From positions 1-42,400 of IMG/VR virus record IMGVR_UViG_3300031726_000881: a stretch of DNA of 42,400 nt, one strand, 5' to 3'. Positions within the stretch are counted from its first letter, which is position 1; each line of letters opens with the position of its first letter. A program made the position numbers and the translations under genes. The notes below the pieces were generated by a model. It searched no databases, had not been told where the DNA came from, and was given only the letters and a program-made list of their open reading frames with translations. Shown here in pieces: positions 1-7,763 of this stretch. Origin of the DNA: a virus.

Positions 1-531
1 ATGAATAACGCCTCATCAACATCGGCGGCAGGCCAGCGCATCATTAAGAAATACCCCAATCGACGTCTCTATGACACCATGACGTCGAGTTACATCACGT
101 TGCTGGAAGTCAAGGCACTGGTGATGAAGCGCGAGCCTTTTGAGGTGACGGATGTCAAGACCGGTGACAACATCACCCGTAGCATTTTGCTGCAGATCAT
201 TCTGGAAGAAGAAGCTGGCGGGTCGCCTATGTTCACCGCGCCTGTACTCGAGAGCTTGATCCGTTTTTATGGTCATGCAATGCAGGGCATGCTTGGTGGC
301 TATCTTGAGAAAAACATCCAGATGCTTATTGATGTACAAACCCGTTTTGCGGAGCAATCCAAAGGATTTACTCCAGAGATGTGGTCGCAGTTTGTGAATT
401 TGCAGCCACCCGTGCTGCAAGCCATGATGGGGGGGAGTTTGGAGCAGTCCAAAAGTATCCTGGCCCAAATGCAGGAACAGATGCAAAAGCAAACGGAGCA
501 GATGCTGGGTGCATTTGGTCTTAAAAGTTAG
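1..531 (+). CDS. phaR: PHA synthesis repressor PhaR
   Basis: This 176-residue protein is the transcriptional regulator of polyhydroxyalkanoate granule synthesis, which binds DNA and PHA and represses phasin genes. The N-terminal motif RIIKKYPNRRLYDT (about residues 13-26) is the signature of the PHB/PHA accumulation regulator DNA-binding domain. The segment after it (SYITLLEVKALV, ILLQIILEEE) matches the rest of the family, and the C-terminus is rich in Gln and Met (EQMQKQTEQM). The ATG is the first base of the window, so upstream control cannot be seen, but the length is normal for PhaR. It is a host gene just outside the prophage and, as in many Comamonadaceae, lies directly before rimO. 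Confidence 0.95.
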   Translation: MNNASSTSAAGQRIIKKYPNRRLYDTMTSSYITLLEVKALVMKREPFEVTDVKTGDNITRSILLQIILEEEAGGSPMFTAPVLESLIRFYGHAMQGMLGGYLEKNIQMLIDVQTRFAEQSKGFTPEMWSQFVNLQPPVLQAMMGGSLEQSKSILAQMQEQMQKQTEQMLGAFGLKS

Positions 532-555
532 TCTCGATCTTCAAATAAGTAGTGC

Positions 556-633
556 ATGAATAGTGTTATTTCTCCGGGCGCTCAAGCGCCGAAAGTTGGC
601 TTCGTCAGTCTGGGTTGCGCTAAAGATAGTTAA
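556..633 (+). pseudogene. rimO: rimO 5' fragment interrupted by the prophage
   Basis: The 25-codon frame reads MNSVISPGAQ then APKVGFVSLGCAKDS and stops. The PKVGFVSLGC segment matches the start of RimO, the radical-SAM methylthiotransferase that modifies Asp of ribosomal protein S12; its Cys belongs to the N-terminal iron-sulfur domain. After that Cys-Ala-Lys the frame runs into a stop and the remaining ~420 residues are absent, because phage DNA begins near base 620-630. I infer the left attachment site lies at about 613-630. The rest of rimO should lie at the other prophage end, outside this window. Confidence 0.75.
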
Positions 634-656
634 TATAAACCATCATTGCAGACGTA

Positions 657-684
657 AAAAAGCCCGCTTCAAGCGGGCTTTTCA
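657..684 (-). terminator. Intrinsic terminator of the leftward operon
   Basis: A perfect hairpin, AGCCCGCTT-CA-AGCGGGCT, lies at 661-678. On the minus strand it is followed by a run of T (A657-A661 on plus), and on the plus strand by TTTT, so it can work in both directions. It sits just after the last leftward gene and between phage and host DNA. Confidence 0.85.
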
Positions 685-701
685 TTTGGTGGTGTGCCTG
701 G

Positions 702-881
702 CTATTTCAGCGCGCTCTCGGTCCACCAGCTTTCTTGTGCGCGGCCATCTGCCGCCTTGTAGCGGAGCAAGTAGCTGTTTTCGCTGTGAACATACTCGGC
801 TCGGCCAATGATGATGCCTTGCTCACCGCTTGCCGCAATGGTCACTGGTTCATTCAGTTTGAACTTAAATTTCTCTGGCAT
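702..881 (-). CDS. Small phage protein, unknown function
   Basis: A 59-residue protein beginning MPEKFKFKLNEPV. I chose this start because GGAGAA lies seven bases upstream; a longer frame begins at 947 but lacks a ribosome site. The sequence (VTIAASGEQGIIIGRAEYVH then YLLRYKAADGRAQESWW) looks like a short beta-rich fold. It is the last gene of the leftward operon, directly before the terminator. I do not recognise a function. Confidence 0.65.
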   Translation of the reverse strand: MPEKFKFKLNEPVTIAASGEQGIIIGRAEYVHSENSYLLRYKAADGRAQESWWTESALK

Positions 882-933
882 GGGTTCTCCTAGATGTATT
901 GGCCACCATAGACAGGCGGTGACCGTGCCTGAT

Positions 934-1182
934 TTACTTGGTCGCAATCAGCTCGCTGTTGACGCGCAGATAGCCTTGACCTTTGAGGAAGTTGCGGTAG
1001 CAGTTAAGCGCCACGGCCTCGGCTTCTTTGGCCACCTGGATTCCTTCGGCAATGATCTGGCCATCGTCCGCAAGAATGGCCAGCCTGGCCGGTTTGCCAT
1101 TCACGGTGACGCTCAGCCCCTCGTGTGAGACGGCGCTGATGACGACATTGCTGATGGTGCCTTCGGGTTGTGTGCCTATCAT
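934..1182 (-). CDS. Hypothetical phage protein
   Basis: An 82-residue protein starting MIGTQPEGTISNVVIS, three bases after the stop of the gene before it. A TTG at 1188 overlapping that stop would add two residues. GGGG lies about seven bases before the ATG. The N-terminal half looks like a small beta domain (SVTVNGKPARLAILADDGQI) and the C-terminal half is helical. No known motif; it is part of the leftward operon. Confidence 0.6.
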   Translation of the reverse strand: MIGTQPEGTISNVVISAVSHEGLSVTVNGKPARLAILADDGQIIAEGIQVAKEAEAVALNCYRNFLKGQGYLRVNSELIATK

Positions 1183-1184
1183 GA

Positions 1185-1487
1185 TCAACCCCTGAGCTTG
1201 TGCTGAGTGATCGACGTAATGCCGTTGCGGTCACCTGGCTGCACTGTGGTGGATTCTTGGCCATCGGCTGCCGGTGGAGGCTGCTGCAGAAACTGGCTGC
1301 TGTCTTGGCAAGTGATCTTGAGGTAGTCGTTTTCGACCCGGGCAGTATCCACCAGCACGCTGGCCACGGTTGCCACTGTCTTGGCGCGGTCCAGATCCAT
1401 GGGGTTGGTGCGGTCGCGCAGATCCGCGAGTGTGGCCAGCAAAGCGTTGCGCACCTGGTCGATGTGAGGTGTGTTTTCTGTGGTCAT
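1185..1487 (-). CDS. Hypothetical phage protein
   Basis: A 100-residue protein. The N-terminal 60 residues are helical (HIDQVRNALLATLADLRDR, then DLDRAKTVATVASVLVDTAR); the C-terminus is Pro/Gln-rich and probably disordered. The start ATG overlaps the stop of the HNH gene (ATGA). It resembles a short conserved protein of Burkholderiales prophages with the pattern NPMDxDRAxxVAxVASVLVD, which I recall but cannot look up. Function unknown. Confidence 0.65.
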   Translation of the reverse strand: MTTENTPHIDQVRNALLATLADLRDRTNPMDLDRAKTVATVASVLVDTARVENDYLKITCQDSSQFLQQPPPAADGQESTTVQPGDRNGITSITQHKLRG

Positions 1488-2185
1488 GGTGCAAGGCTCT
1501 CCTTTTGGATACGGTTGACTTGACGGGTGATGGCGCCTTTGAGCTGGATCAGGCGGGCAAAAGCTGGGTTTGAACTATTGGGGTGGTTGCGCCTGGCTAA
1601 CTCGCGCCGGGTGATGCACTCCAGTCGATCAATGGTGATTTGCTCAAGCACCAGGGTGCTTTGACCGGGTTTGAATACGACAACATGCCCTCGCGGAACA
1701 GGGCCGTTTGCCTTCTCCCAAACCAGGCGGCTCACAGGGGTCCAGCGCATGTGATTGCCGCCCTTGGCTTCGCTGGTTTTCTGCTCCAGGTGTTTGGAGC
1801 CTTTGCAGTGCGTAACAATGCGGTAGGCACCCACCGGCAGCGTGGTGTGCGGTGAGTTGCCCGGCTTGAATCTGGTTTCGACGCTGCGGCCCCCGGCTTG
1901 GAAGCCTTTGAGCCCGTCATTCCAAGGCTTCTGGCCAGGAACAAACTGGTTGGCCTGCCCCAGCTTGCCACCCTTGAGGATGCGACCTGATTTGCTGGTA
2001 GCAAGAAAGTCGGCGCCTTTGGTCAACCCCATTCTGTTGGCCTTGCTGTACACCAGGTGCACTGGCAGCCCCAGTTGTGCGGCTATCTCTGACGTTATTT
2101 TGCTGGCGTACTGCGCCCGAATCACGGCCAGTTCGTCGGCGGTCCAAGTGTGCCTGGCCGCTTTGACGTTGCGGGATTTGGTCAC
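1484..2185 (-). CDS. HNH-type endonuclease, GTG start
   Basis: This 233-residue protein has two parts. Residues ~9-55 (HTWTADELAVIRAQY to LVYSKANRMGL) look like a DNA-binding helical segment. The C-terminal third (SRLVWEKANGPVPRGHVV, then IDRLECITRRELARRN) matches the HNH family of phage and homing nucleases, where GP(V/I)P-G-H and a terminal R-N are typical. The first His expected before LVWE appears to be replaced (PVSRLVWE), so activity is uncertain. The GTG start at 2185 has GGGGGAG upstream and overlaps the preceding stop (GTGA); the frame is open further upstream, but that extension is out-of-frame coding of neighbours. Confidence 0.75.
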   Translation of the reverse strand: MTKSRNVKAARHTWTADELAVIRAQYASKITSEIAAQLGLPVHLVYSKANRMGLTKGADFLATSKSGRILKGGKLGQANQFVPGQKPWNDGLKGFQAGGRSVETRFKPGNSPHTTLPVGAYRIVTHCKGSKHLEQKTSEAKGGNHMRWTPVSRLVWEKANGPVPRGHVVVFKPGQSTLVLEQITIDRLECITRRELARRNHPNSSNPAFARLIQLKGAITRQVNRIQKESLAP

Positions 2186-2376
2186 AGTGCCACTCCCCCG
2201 GTGTCGCCGCCATACGACCGCAACGCCATCGGCTGGCGGGCTTGCTGCTCGCGCAGCACGCGCTCCAGCTCGATGGCGGCGGACCTCAGGGCCTGCTCGG
2301 CCTGTTCGGCCCAGGTGGCTTTGCGCCTGGTGGTCAGGCGTGCGTCTGCGATTTGGCGCAGTTGTGTCGGGCTCAT
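2182..2376 (-). CDS. Small helical phage protein
   Basis: A 64-residue protein, mostly one long amphipathic helix (TWAEQAEQALRSAAIELERV). It starts at an ATG overlapping the stop of the gene before (ATGA) and ends overlapping the GTG of the HNH gene, so it is translationally coupled on both sides. No family recognised. Confidence 0.6.
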   Translation of the reverse strand: MSPTQLRQIADARLTTRRKATWAEQAEQALRSAAIELERVLREQQARQPMALRSYGGDTGGVAL

Positions 2377-2717
2377 GATGATTGACCCCCTGGACCGGTC
2401 TCGCTCGAGTGGGATTGCAGGTGGTCGCCTGCTGGCTGTTCCTGCAGCTTGGCCAGCAGGTCGGGCGAGCCTTTGAGCACCACAGCGGTGACGGGATTGC
2501 CGCCCAGCAGCACGCGCACGCGGCCCGCCAGTCCGTCAAATTCTGATGAGGCAATGATCAGCATTTGGTCAGGCTTGCCATCAATCGTGCGCAGCTCTTG
2601 CAGGCCGTTCCACTCAGATGACACCACCATCATCGGCAGTTCTTTACCAGTGGCCAGGGCCTTGACCTTGTAGCATTTGACTTCAGTCAGCTCGACCAGG
2701 TTGTTTTTATTGGTCAT
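2373..2717 (-). CDS. Hypothetical phage protein
   Basis: A 114-residue protein starting [20 protein letters not shown]. The first ~80 residues look like a compact beta-rich fold (MMVVSSEWNGLQELRTIDGK, then MLIIASSEFDGLAGRVRVLL); the tail is polar and probably disordered. Joined by ATGA overlaps to both neighbours. No function recognised. Confidence 0.65.
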   Translation of the reverse strand: MTNKNNLVELTEVKCYKVKALATGKELPMMVVSSEWNGLQELRTIDGKPDQMLIIASSEFDGLAGRVRVLLGGNPVTAVVLKGSPDLLAKLQEQPAGDHLQSHSSETGPGGQSS

Positions 2718-2923
2718 GATTCAATGCCCTGCAAAGTTTTTAGTGACCTGATCATTCGAATCACGTCACCCGACATGACGGCTTGGTCTGCCTCGCGCAG
2801 GTCTTGCTCAATGAAGGCTGCGCCTATCATTCCGGCGGGGCCGATTTCTTTATAGTGGCCCAGCACTTCACGCACTCGGGCCATCTCTTTGGGTAGGGCA
2901 TCTGCCAGGGTTTCGGTGGTCAT
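2714..2923 (-). CDS. Small helical phage protein
   Basis: A 69-residue acidic helical protein ([20 protein letters not shown], then [18 protein letters not shown]). It overlaps both neighbours by ATGA. It has the look of a conserved unknown protein of Burkholderiales phages, but no activity can be read from it. Confidence 0.65.
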   Translation of the reverse strand: MTTETLADALPKEMARVREVLGHYKEIGPAGMIGAAFIEQDLREADQAVMSGDVIRMIRSLKTLQGIES

Positions 2924-3459
2924 GCTTGCCCCCGTGTGGTCATCAGCTCATGAAACCGCGCCAGAAACATCTGGCGGGCAATATAGGGCTGCATGGGCAC
3001 GATGTTTTGGGCAAGGGCTGGGATGCCGTCGATGCAGTCCCACGGTGTGTCATCGTGCGGGGGCATCAGGTCGCGCTGCTCAGTGGCCAACATCACAAGA
3101 TCCGCAACTTTGACGCATGGCGGCAGCTTTGCAGGCAGACCAAAATGCCCGAGCACCGCAGCTTCTACGCGGGCCTCGATGGCTTGGTAATCGGGCAGCA
3201 GGGCCTTGAGCGGCGCGGCCACGTCGCCGATGTAGGCTTCTGGTGCATCGTGCAGCAAGCCCGCCAACGCGTGCTCTGGCGGCACCAATTGGCTGACCAG
3301 CACGCAATGCTGCGCCACGCTGTAAAAGCTGCTGGTGTGGCCGGTGAACCTGCAGATATGCGCCAGTGCGTGGGCAATGGTGTCGATGTCGATGTGGCTG
3401 CGCTCGGGGGTCATGAAGTCGAAATAGGTGCCTGCGCGGGTGAGAATGTCTGAGCTCAT
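2920..3459 (-). CDS. HD-domain phosphohydrolase (YfbR-like)
   Basis: This 179-residue protein has the HD metal-binding pattern: [13 protein letters not shown] (His near residue 50), then [15 protein letters not shown] with the HD pair near 68-69, and a downstream Asp in [15 protein letters not shown]. The opening ([20 protein letters not shown]) is typical of phage and bacterial YfbR-like 5'-deoxynucleotidases, which remove phosphate from deoxynucleoside monophosphates. In a phage such an enzyme probably adjusts nucleotide pools. The family is clear; the exact substrate is inferred. It is coupled by ATGA overlaps inside the leftward operon. Confidence 0.85.
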   Translation of the reverse strand: MSSDILTRAGTYFDFMTPERSHIDIDTIAHALAHICRFTGHTSSFYSVAQHCVLVSQLVPPEHALAGLLHDAPEAYIGDVAAPLKALLPDYQAIEARVEAAVLGHFGLPAKLPPCVKVADLVMLATEQRDLMPPHDDTPWDCIDGIPALAQNIVPMQPYIARQMFLARFHELMTTRGQA

Positions 3460-3812
3460 GCTGCTTGCCTTTCAAAATGCCGCGCACGGCAGGTGCGGGC
3501 GGGGTGGGGTTGGGTGGTCTGCAGTTCGTGCAGATCCATGAACGTCTGCAGGGCGTCGAGCTCCTGGAACTGAGGGACGACGCACGCCCAGCGCCCGCCA
3601 CCGGCGTGCAGGGCGCTGGCATGGATAACCTGCAGGGCTTGGTCTGCTGCCCGAATGTGCCCCTGCAGGCCTCGCACGCTGTTCTGGCGGTTGCTGGCCA
3701 GCGCCACAGCGGTGGCAGCACACTGCCATTGCTGCTCTGTGGCCACGCCCTCGCGCAGCGCCTTGATGGCCTGGCCAAGTGGGTTTGTTTGGGGAACGGT
3801 GATGGTCAGCAT
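3456..3812 (-). CDS. Hypothetical phage protein
   Basis: A 118-residue protein starting [20 protein letters not shown]. It is helical through the middle ([18 protein letters not shown]), has a cysteine near residue 82 and another in the basic tail ([12 protein letters not shown]). The start overlaps the preceding gene by seven bases and the end overlaps the HD gene. No family recognised. Confidence 0.65.
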   Translation of the reverse strand: MLTITVPQTNPLGQAIKALREGVATEQQWQCAATAVALASNRQNSVRGLQGHIRAADQALQVIHASALHAGGGRWACVVPQFQELDALQTFMDLHELQTTQPHPARTCRARHFERQAA

Positions 3813-4195
3813 CCGACACCTCGGCTGGGCACGTCCCGGTTTCCGTTGTTGCGGACGAACGGATCAGCAGATTGGGTGGGCCATTTGGCGATGCTGCTGC
3901 TGAAGAAACGGCGGGGTGGCACCAGCTGCGGTGCCACATGGTTCTTTGCCGCTTCAAAGTCAGCCATTGCCCGGCGGCCTGTCATGGTGATGCCCAGCTG
4001 CAGCACGCCGCGCTGGTCTGGACCGGTGCGCTCGCGGGTGATCAGCCGGTGGTAAGCCAGCCGCTCCAGGTCGCGGTCAAGCATCTGGCGGCTGAGGCCG
4101 GTGGCAGTGAGTAGTGCCTCGCGGGTCTTTTCGGTCAGCTTGTCCAGGGCGGCCATGACCTGCGCCTGGCGTGGGGTTGGGGGTTTTGTGCTCAT
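3806..4195 (-). CDS. Winged-helix DNA-binding protein
   Basis: A 129-residue protein. Residues ~8-60 (RQAQVMAALDKLTEKTREAL, TATGLSRQMLDRDLERL) form a winged helix-turn-helix followed by a wing (TGPDQRGVLQLGITMTGRRA), the arrangement of MarR/phage replication-control folds. The C-terminal 45 residues are basic and low in structure. It starts at an ATG overlapping the stop of the ParB-like gene. A regulatory role is inferred from the fold; no target is visible. Confidence 0.65.
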   Translation of the reverse strand: MSTKPPTPRQAQVMAALDKLTEKTREALLTATGLSRQMLDRDLERLAYHRLITRERTGPDQRGVLQLGITMTGRRAMADFEAAKNHVAPQLVPPRRFFSSSIAKWPTQSADPFVRNNGNRDVPSRGVGC

Positions 4196-6405
4196 GCCGT
4201 CACCACCGTCAACTCAGAATGATCAAGGCTGGCTAGTCCACCCTTGCGTCCACGAAAGCTCACCATCCACGCCCCGGCACCCAGCTTTTGCTGAATGACG
4301 CCTTCCTTCCCGGCCCATTTGTGGTGGTGCACCGGCAGCTTGTCCAGGTCACTGGTCACCACTACACGCGCATCCACAGCCAGAGCCACACCCGCCACGA
4401 CCGGAGCGCTAGCGACGGGCGGGGTGGACGTGGCTACTGGCTGGCTACTGTCAGCTTTGTTGCCCTGCGCTTCAGCGCCTGGAGTGGACCCCTGGGCTTC
4501 CTGCAGCGCAGCGGCAATCAGGGCCTGCGCTTGCGCAGCTGTGGTTTTTGGTTTTTTCGCCTTACCCACACCCTGCGCTTGCGCAGCGGGGGTAAGGGGT
4601 AGAGGCACTTGCAGCAGCTCTTCAAGGGTTCCACCTTTTTCAAGGTGGATTTGCACCCACTTGGGTTTTTGGCCACGGCCTGTCCACGTGCTGTGGGTCA
4701 TGGGGCAGCGGTACATCACGTCTTTGGTGGTGGCCGGTGCTGCCTGGCGGCGCATCTTGGCCTTGACCTCGGCTTTGATGGCATCGGCATCCACACCATA
4801 GTCAGCCGCCACCAGCATCAGGCCCACGTTTTGCGGCCGGTCTGGGTAGTGCTCGGCCATGTAAGACAGGTACTCGACGTCCGCTTGCATGATCAGCAGC
4901 TGCAGCACGTCTTGTGGCCGCTCGGCGTCTGTGATGTAGTCAATCAGCGCGGCCTTGGGCGCCACCTTGCCCAGGTCAAGGATCTGGCACAGGCGTTTGG
5001 CGCGGTCGGTGTTGGCTACGTTGGCAAAGTGCATGGCCAAGTGGCGCAGCACCTTGTCGGTCAGCCCAAGATCTTCACCGTCATTTTTGATGGCAGCCCA
5101 TGTGCGCTCCAGCAGCAGGGTACGCCAGCCTTGCTCGTACTCGGTTTTGGTTTTGGCTTTCTCAAGCTCGGCGTCGGCCTTTTTGCTGCGCTCAAGGTTG
5201 CCAGCCACGCGCTCGGCGGCGTCGGCGTGCTGGGTGGCTTTGAGCAGATCGGCCACCTGGGTGTTGGGCAGCACGGCAATCAGCTCGCCTGCCTTGTGCG
5301 GGTTGGCGATCAAGGTGGGCTTGATGCCCTCGGCCTCTAGCTGCTTGTCAAGCAGCTTGCGCAGGGGCGTGTCGGTGGGGCTGTCTTGGACTTCGTCCAA
5401 GCGCAAATAACCATCCACACCCCCCCAGCTGTTGGGCATCAGTGCCTTGGCCTCGCGGCCCTCGATGATGGTCTGGCCGTTGGCCTGGGCATTGGCCAGC
5501 ATCAGGGCGCTGTGGGCCTCTTCTTTGCGGTGGTAGCAGGGCGGATCGGTGCACACGTCTGCACCTTGCACGTCAGAAAACAGGTCTGGGTTGTGGCCAG
5601 TGCGTTTGCTGCACGTCCTGCAGCTGCCCGCCTCGGCCACCAAGTTGGCATCGGTGATCTTGAATGGGGCACGGTCCAGGTGCAGCATGTACTGCTGCTG
5701 GATCAAGGCCTGGGCGGCACGGTAGCCCAGATTGACATCGCCAGAGTAATCCTTGGCGCTCAAGCTATCCAGCGCCTTGATCTGCAGGGTGGTGTCTGGA
5801 ATGCGGGCCAGCAGCAAGGCGCGGCTGGCATCAATGGCGCCGGTGCGCAGGGCGGTGCGAGCCTCGGTGCACAAATCCAGCAATTTGAGGCGTGCGTAGA
5901 CGTAGGCGCGGCTGCGTTTGATCTTGGCGCCCACTTGGTCAGCAGTGAGGCCAGCGTGCTGCATCAGCTGCTCAAGCCCCTCGGCCTCTTCCAGCTCGGT
6001 CAAATCGTCACGCTGCAGGTTTTCAGTGAGCTGAATCTCGCGCACCTGGTCATCGGTCAGGATGCGCACCAGCACCGGCACGCTCTCTAGCCCAGCCAGT
6101 TTTGCAGCGCGGAACCGCCGCTCGCCAGCGACAACTTCAAGGTGCACGTGGCGGTCTGTGTCGGCCATCCGGCTACCGGGCAAGGCACGCACGAGAATGG
6201 GCTGCAGCATGCCTTTTTCGGCGATGTCGTCGGCCAGGGCTTTGAGCTTGACCGGGTCAAAAGTCTTGCGTGGGTTGGTCAGGCTGGCGACGATGGCCCG
6301 CAGCTCTGCAATCACAAAAGCGTCTTGGGTCACCAGCTCCCACACGGCGGGCGTGACGGGGTCGGTTAAGGCAATGGCACTGGCGGGGGAGGATGGCGCG
6401 GTCAT
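4192..6405 (-). CDS. ParB-like DNA-binding protein (large)
   Basis: A 737-residue protein. Residues ~40-115 are a ParB/Srx N-terminal domain (PRKTFDPVKLKALADDI, GMLQPILVR, VVAGERRFRAAKLAGLE), including the GERRxRA box where ParB proteins bind CTP. A helix-turn-helix follows (GLTADQVGAKIKRSRAYVYA, ~152-171). Next comes a Cys-rich stretch (CRTCSKRTG, CTDPPCYHR), probably a zinc site, and a long region ending in a small C-terminal beta domain. This resembles the ParB-like proteins of PRTRC-type systems more than chromosomal ParB. No ParA is seen, so a role in partition is doubtful; a role in replication, DNA modification or nuclease activity is possible. ATGA overlaps couple it to both neighbours, including the DGR reverse transcriptase upstream. 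Confidence 0.8.
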   Translation of the reverse strand: MTAPSSPASAIALTDPVTPAVWELVTQDAFVIAELRAIVASLTNPRKTFDPVKLKALADDIAEKGMLQPILVRALPGSRMADTDRHVHLEVVAGERRFRAAKLAGLESVPVLVRILTDDQVREIQLTENLQRDDLTELEEAEGLEQLMQHAGLTADQVGAKIKRSRAYVYARLKLLDLCTEARTALRTGAIDASRALLLARIPDTTLQIKALDSLSAKDYSGDVNLGYRAAQALIQQQYMLHLDRAPFKITDANLVAEAGSCRTCSKRTGHNPDLFSDVQGADVCTDPPCYHRKEEAHSALMLANAQANGQTIIEGREAKALMPNSWGGVDGYLRLDEVQDSPTDTPLRKLLDKQLEAEGIKPTLIANPHKAGELIAVLPNTQVADLLKATQHADAAERVAGNLERSKKADAELEKAKTKTEYEQGWRTLLLERTWAAIKNDGEDLGLTDKVLRHLAMHFANVANTDRAKRLCQILDLGKVAPKAALIDYITDAERPQDVLQLLIMQADVEYLSYMAEHYPDRPQNVGLMLVAADYGVDADAIKAEVKAKMRRQAAPATTKDVMYRCPMTHSTWTGRGQKPKWVQIHLEKGGTLEELLQVPLPLTPAAQAQGVGKAKKPKTTAAQAQALIAAALQEAQGSTPGAEAQGNKADSSQPVATSTPPVASAPVVAGVALAVDARVVVTSDLDKLPVHHHKWAGKEGVIQQKLGAGAWMVSFRGRKGGLASLDHSELTVVTA

Positions 6406-7763
6406 GGTTGGCCTTTCTTTCGGTAAATCTTGGTCATATCGCCTGCAACCACATGCCCGCGCTTAAGCATCAGCTTGGCAATGCGGGTGCGGTCGTGGTG
6501 GCTGTGGGTGGCTTGGCGTAGCAGGCCGAAGTAGCTGTTGGCGGCTGGGTGCAGGTCGGCAGCGGGCATGTCTTGCAGGCGGTCCAGCGCCACATGTATG
6601 GTCTTGCGCCGGGTGATGCGCCGCCAGGGTTTGACCAGGTGGCCCACAAAGTCAATTCCGCGCGCTACTGGCTGCAGGATGGTCTTGCGTGGGTTGAGCT
6701 GTAGGTCAAGGGTGGTCAGCTTGGCCTCAATCTGGCTGCGTGCTTGGTTGAGCCATTGGGGGCTGTGGTGCAGCAGCACAAAGTCATCCACATAGCGCAC
6801 GTAAGTCGGCGCACCGATGCGGTGTTTGACAAACTGGTCCAGATCGTCCAGCAGCACATTGGCAAAAAACTGGCTGCTGAGGTTACCAATGGGCAGGCCG
6901 TAGCCCTGGGGTGCGTTGGCCAGCCGCTTGTGGGGTGGCACCAGTGCCAGCTCGGCAGGGGTGCCGCGCACCTCTACGTCCTGGCGCGGGTCGTGCATCA
7001 GGATGACTTGGGCCAGCGACATCCACCACGGCTCTGTCACCCGGCGCTGCAGTTGCTCCAGCAGCACGGCCTTGTTGATCGACACAAAGAAGTTGGCCAG
7101 GTCACACTTGAGGTAGTGCGCTGTCTGGCTCCAGTTGTGGGTGTAGCTGCGCACCTGGTGCTCCAGCCGCTTGGCAGCGTAGAGGGTGCCGCGCCCGGGG
7201 ATGCATGCACAGCTGTCGGCCACAAAACTGGCGTGAAAACGCGGCGCAATGTGGTTGTACAGCAGGTGGTGCACGATGCGGTCGCGGAAGCGTGCCGCCC
7301 ACACCTCGCGTGGCTTGGGGTGGGTGATCACAAAGCAGACAGACCGCCCGGGCTGGTAGGTGCCGGATGACAGCTCGTCATACAGCTGGTAGAGGTTGTG
7401 CTCGGCCTGGGCCTCAAAAGCCAGGGCACTGGTGCTGTTGCGCTTGGTGCGACGGCAATCAAGGTAGGCCTGCACCAGGTGGTAGAACAGGTGTGGATCT
7501 GCGGACGGCAACAGCACCACCTTCGTAGCTCTTGTGGTTGTTGTTCTGGTTGCCGTTGTTGAAGTTGCAATTCCAGGCGTAAGAGGCACCATCGCGCTAT
7601 TGAGGCTGCCCACCCGAAGGCCTGAGCCGATCAGGTGGGTGGCTGCACCAGACCGGGCCTGCACTTGTGCAGCGGTGTCTGTGATGTGCATGTCGGTGGC
7701 CTTGTGGGCCAGCGGCGCGACCAGATTCACTGTGCGCACGGGTGTGAGGGCCTTGACCGTCAT
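6402..7763 (-). CDS. DGR reverse transcriptase
   Basis: The reverse transcriptase copies the template RNA with adenine-specific errors for transfer into the variable genes. The catalytic box is VRYVDDFVLL. The motif GLPIGNLSSQFF has the (L/I)GNxxSQ form diagnostic of DGR enzymes rather than the QGxxxSP of retrons and group II introns. RT similarity begins at DPHLFYHLVQAYLDCRR (about residue 92) and runs to the end. The 453-codon frame starts at 7763, overlapping the Avd stop (ATGA). The first ~90 residues have no RT similarity, and residues ~59-87 are read through the TR. An in-frame ATG at 7592 would give 396 residues, nearer the usual size. No Met lies between the TR and the RT domain, so the true start is uncertain. 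Confidence 0.95.
   Translation of the reverse strand: MTVKALTPVRTVNLVAPLAHKATDMHITDTAAQVQARSGAATHLIGSGLRVGSLNSAMVPLTPGIATSTTATRTTTTRATKVVLLPSADPHLFYHLVQAYLDCRRTKRNSTSALAFEAQAEHNLYQLYDELSSGTYQPGRSVCFVITHPKPREVWAARFRDRIVHHLLYNHIAPRFHASFVADSCACIPGRGTLYAAKRLEHQVRSYTHNWSQTAHYLKCDLANFFVSINKAVLLEQLQRRVTEPWWMSLAQVILMHDPRQDVEVRGTPAELALVPPHKRLANAPQGYGLPIGNLSSQFFANVLLDDLDQFVKHRIGAPTYVRYVDDFVLLHHSPQWLNQARSQIEAKLTTLDLQLNPRKTILQPVARGIDFVGHLVKPWRRITRRKTIHVALDRLQDMPAADLHPAANSYFGLLRQATHSHHDRTRIAKLMLKRGHVVAGDMTKIYRKKGQP
7502..7587 (-). repeat. DGR template repeat (TR)
   Basis: An 86-bp sequence between the Avd gene and the RT domain matches two downstream copies, VR1 (8173-8258) and VR2 (8673-8758). Read in the frame of the variable proteins it encodes WNCNFNNGNQNNNHKSYEGG, with the AAC codons that are hallmarks of DGR templates. 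It has 25 adenines on the coding strand; 18 of them are changed in at least one variable copy and no other base is changed. It lies inside the long RT frame but is out of phase with it relative to the variable genes. Confidence 0.95.

Noticed and set aside
2186-2554. Upstream extension of the HNH gene to 2554
   Set aside because: It would overlap two genes in another frame; the GTG at 2185 has a good ribosome site and a GTGA overlap.
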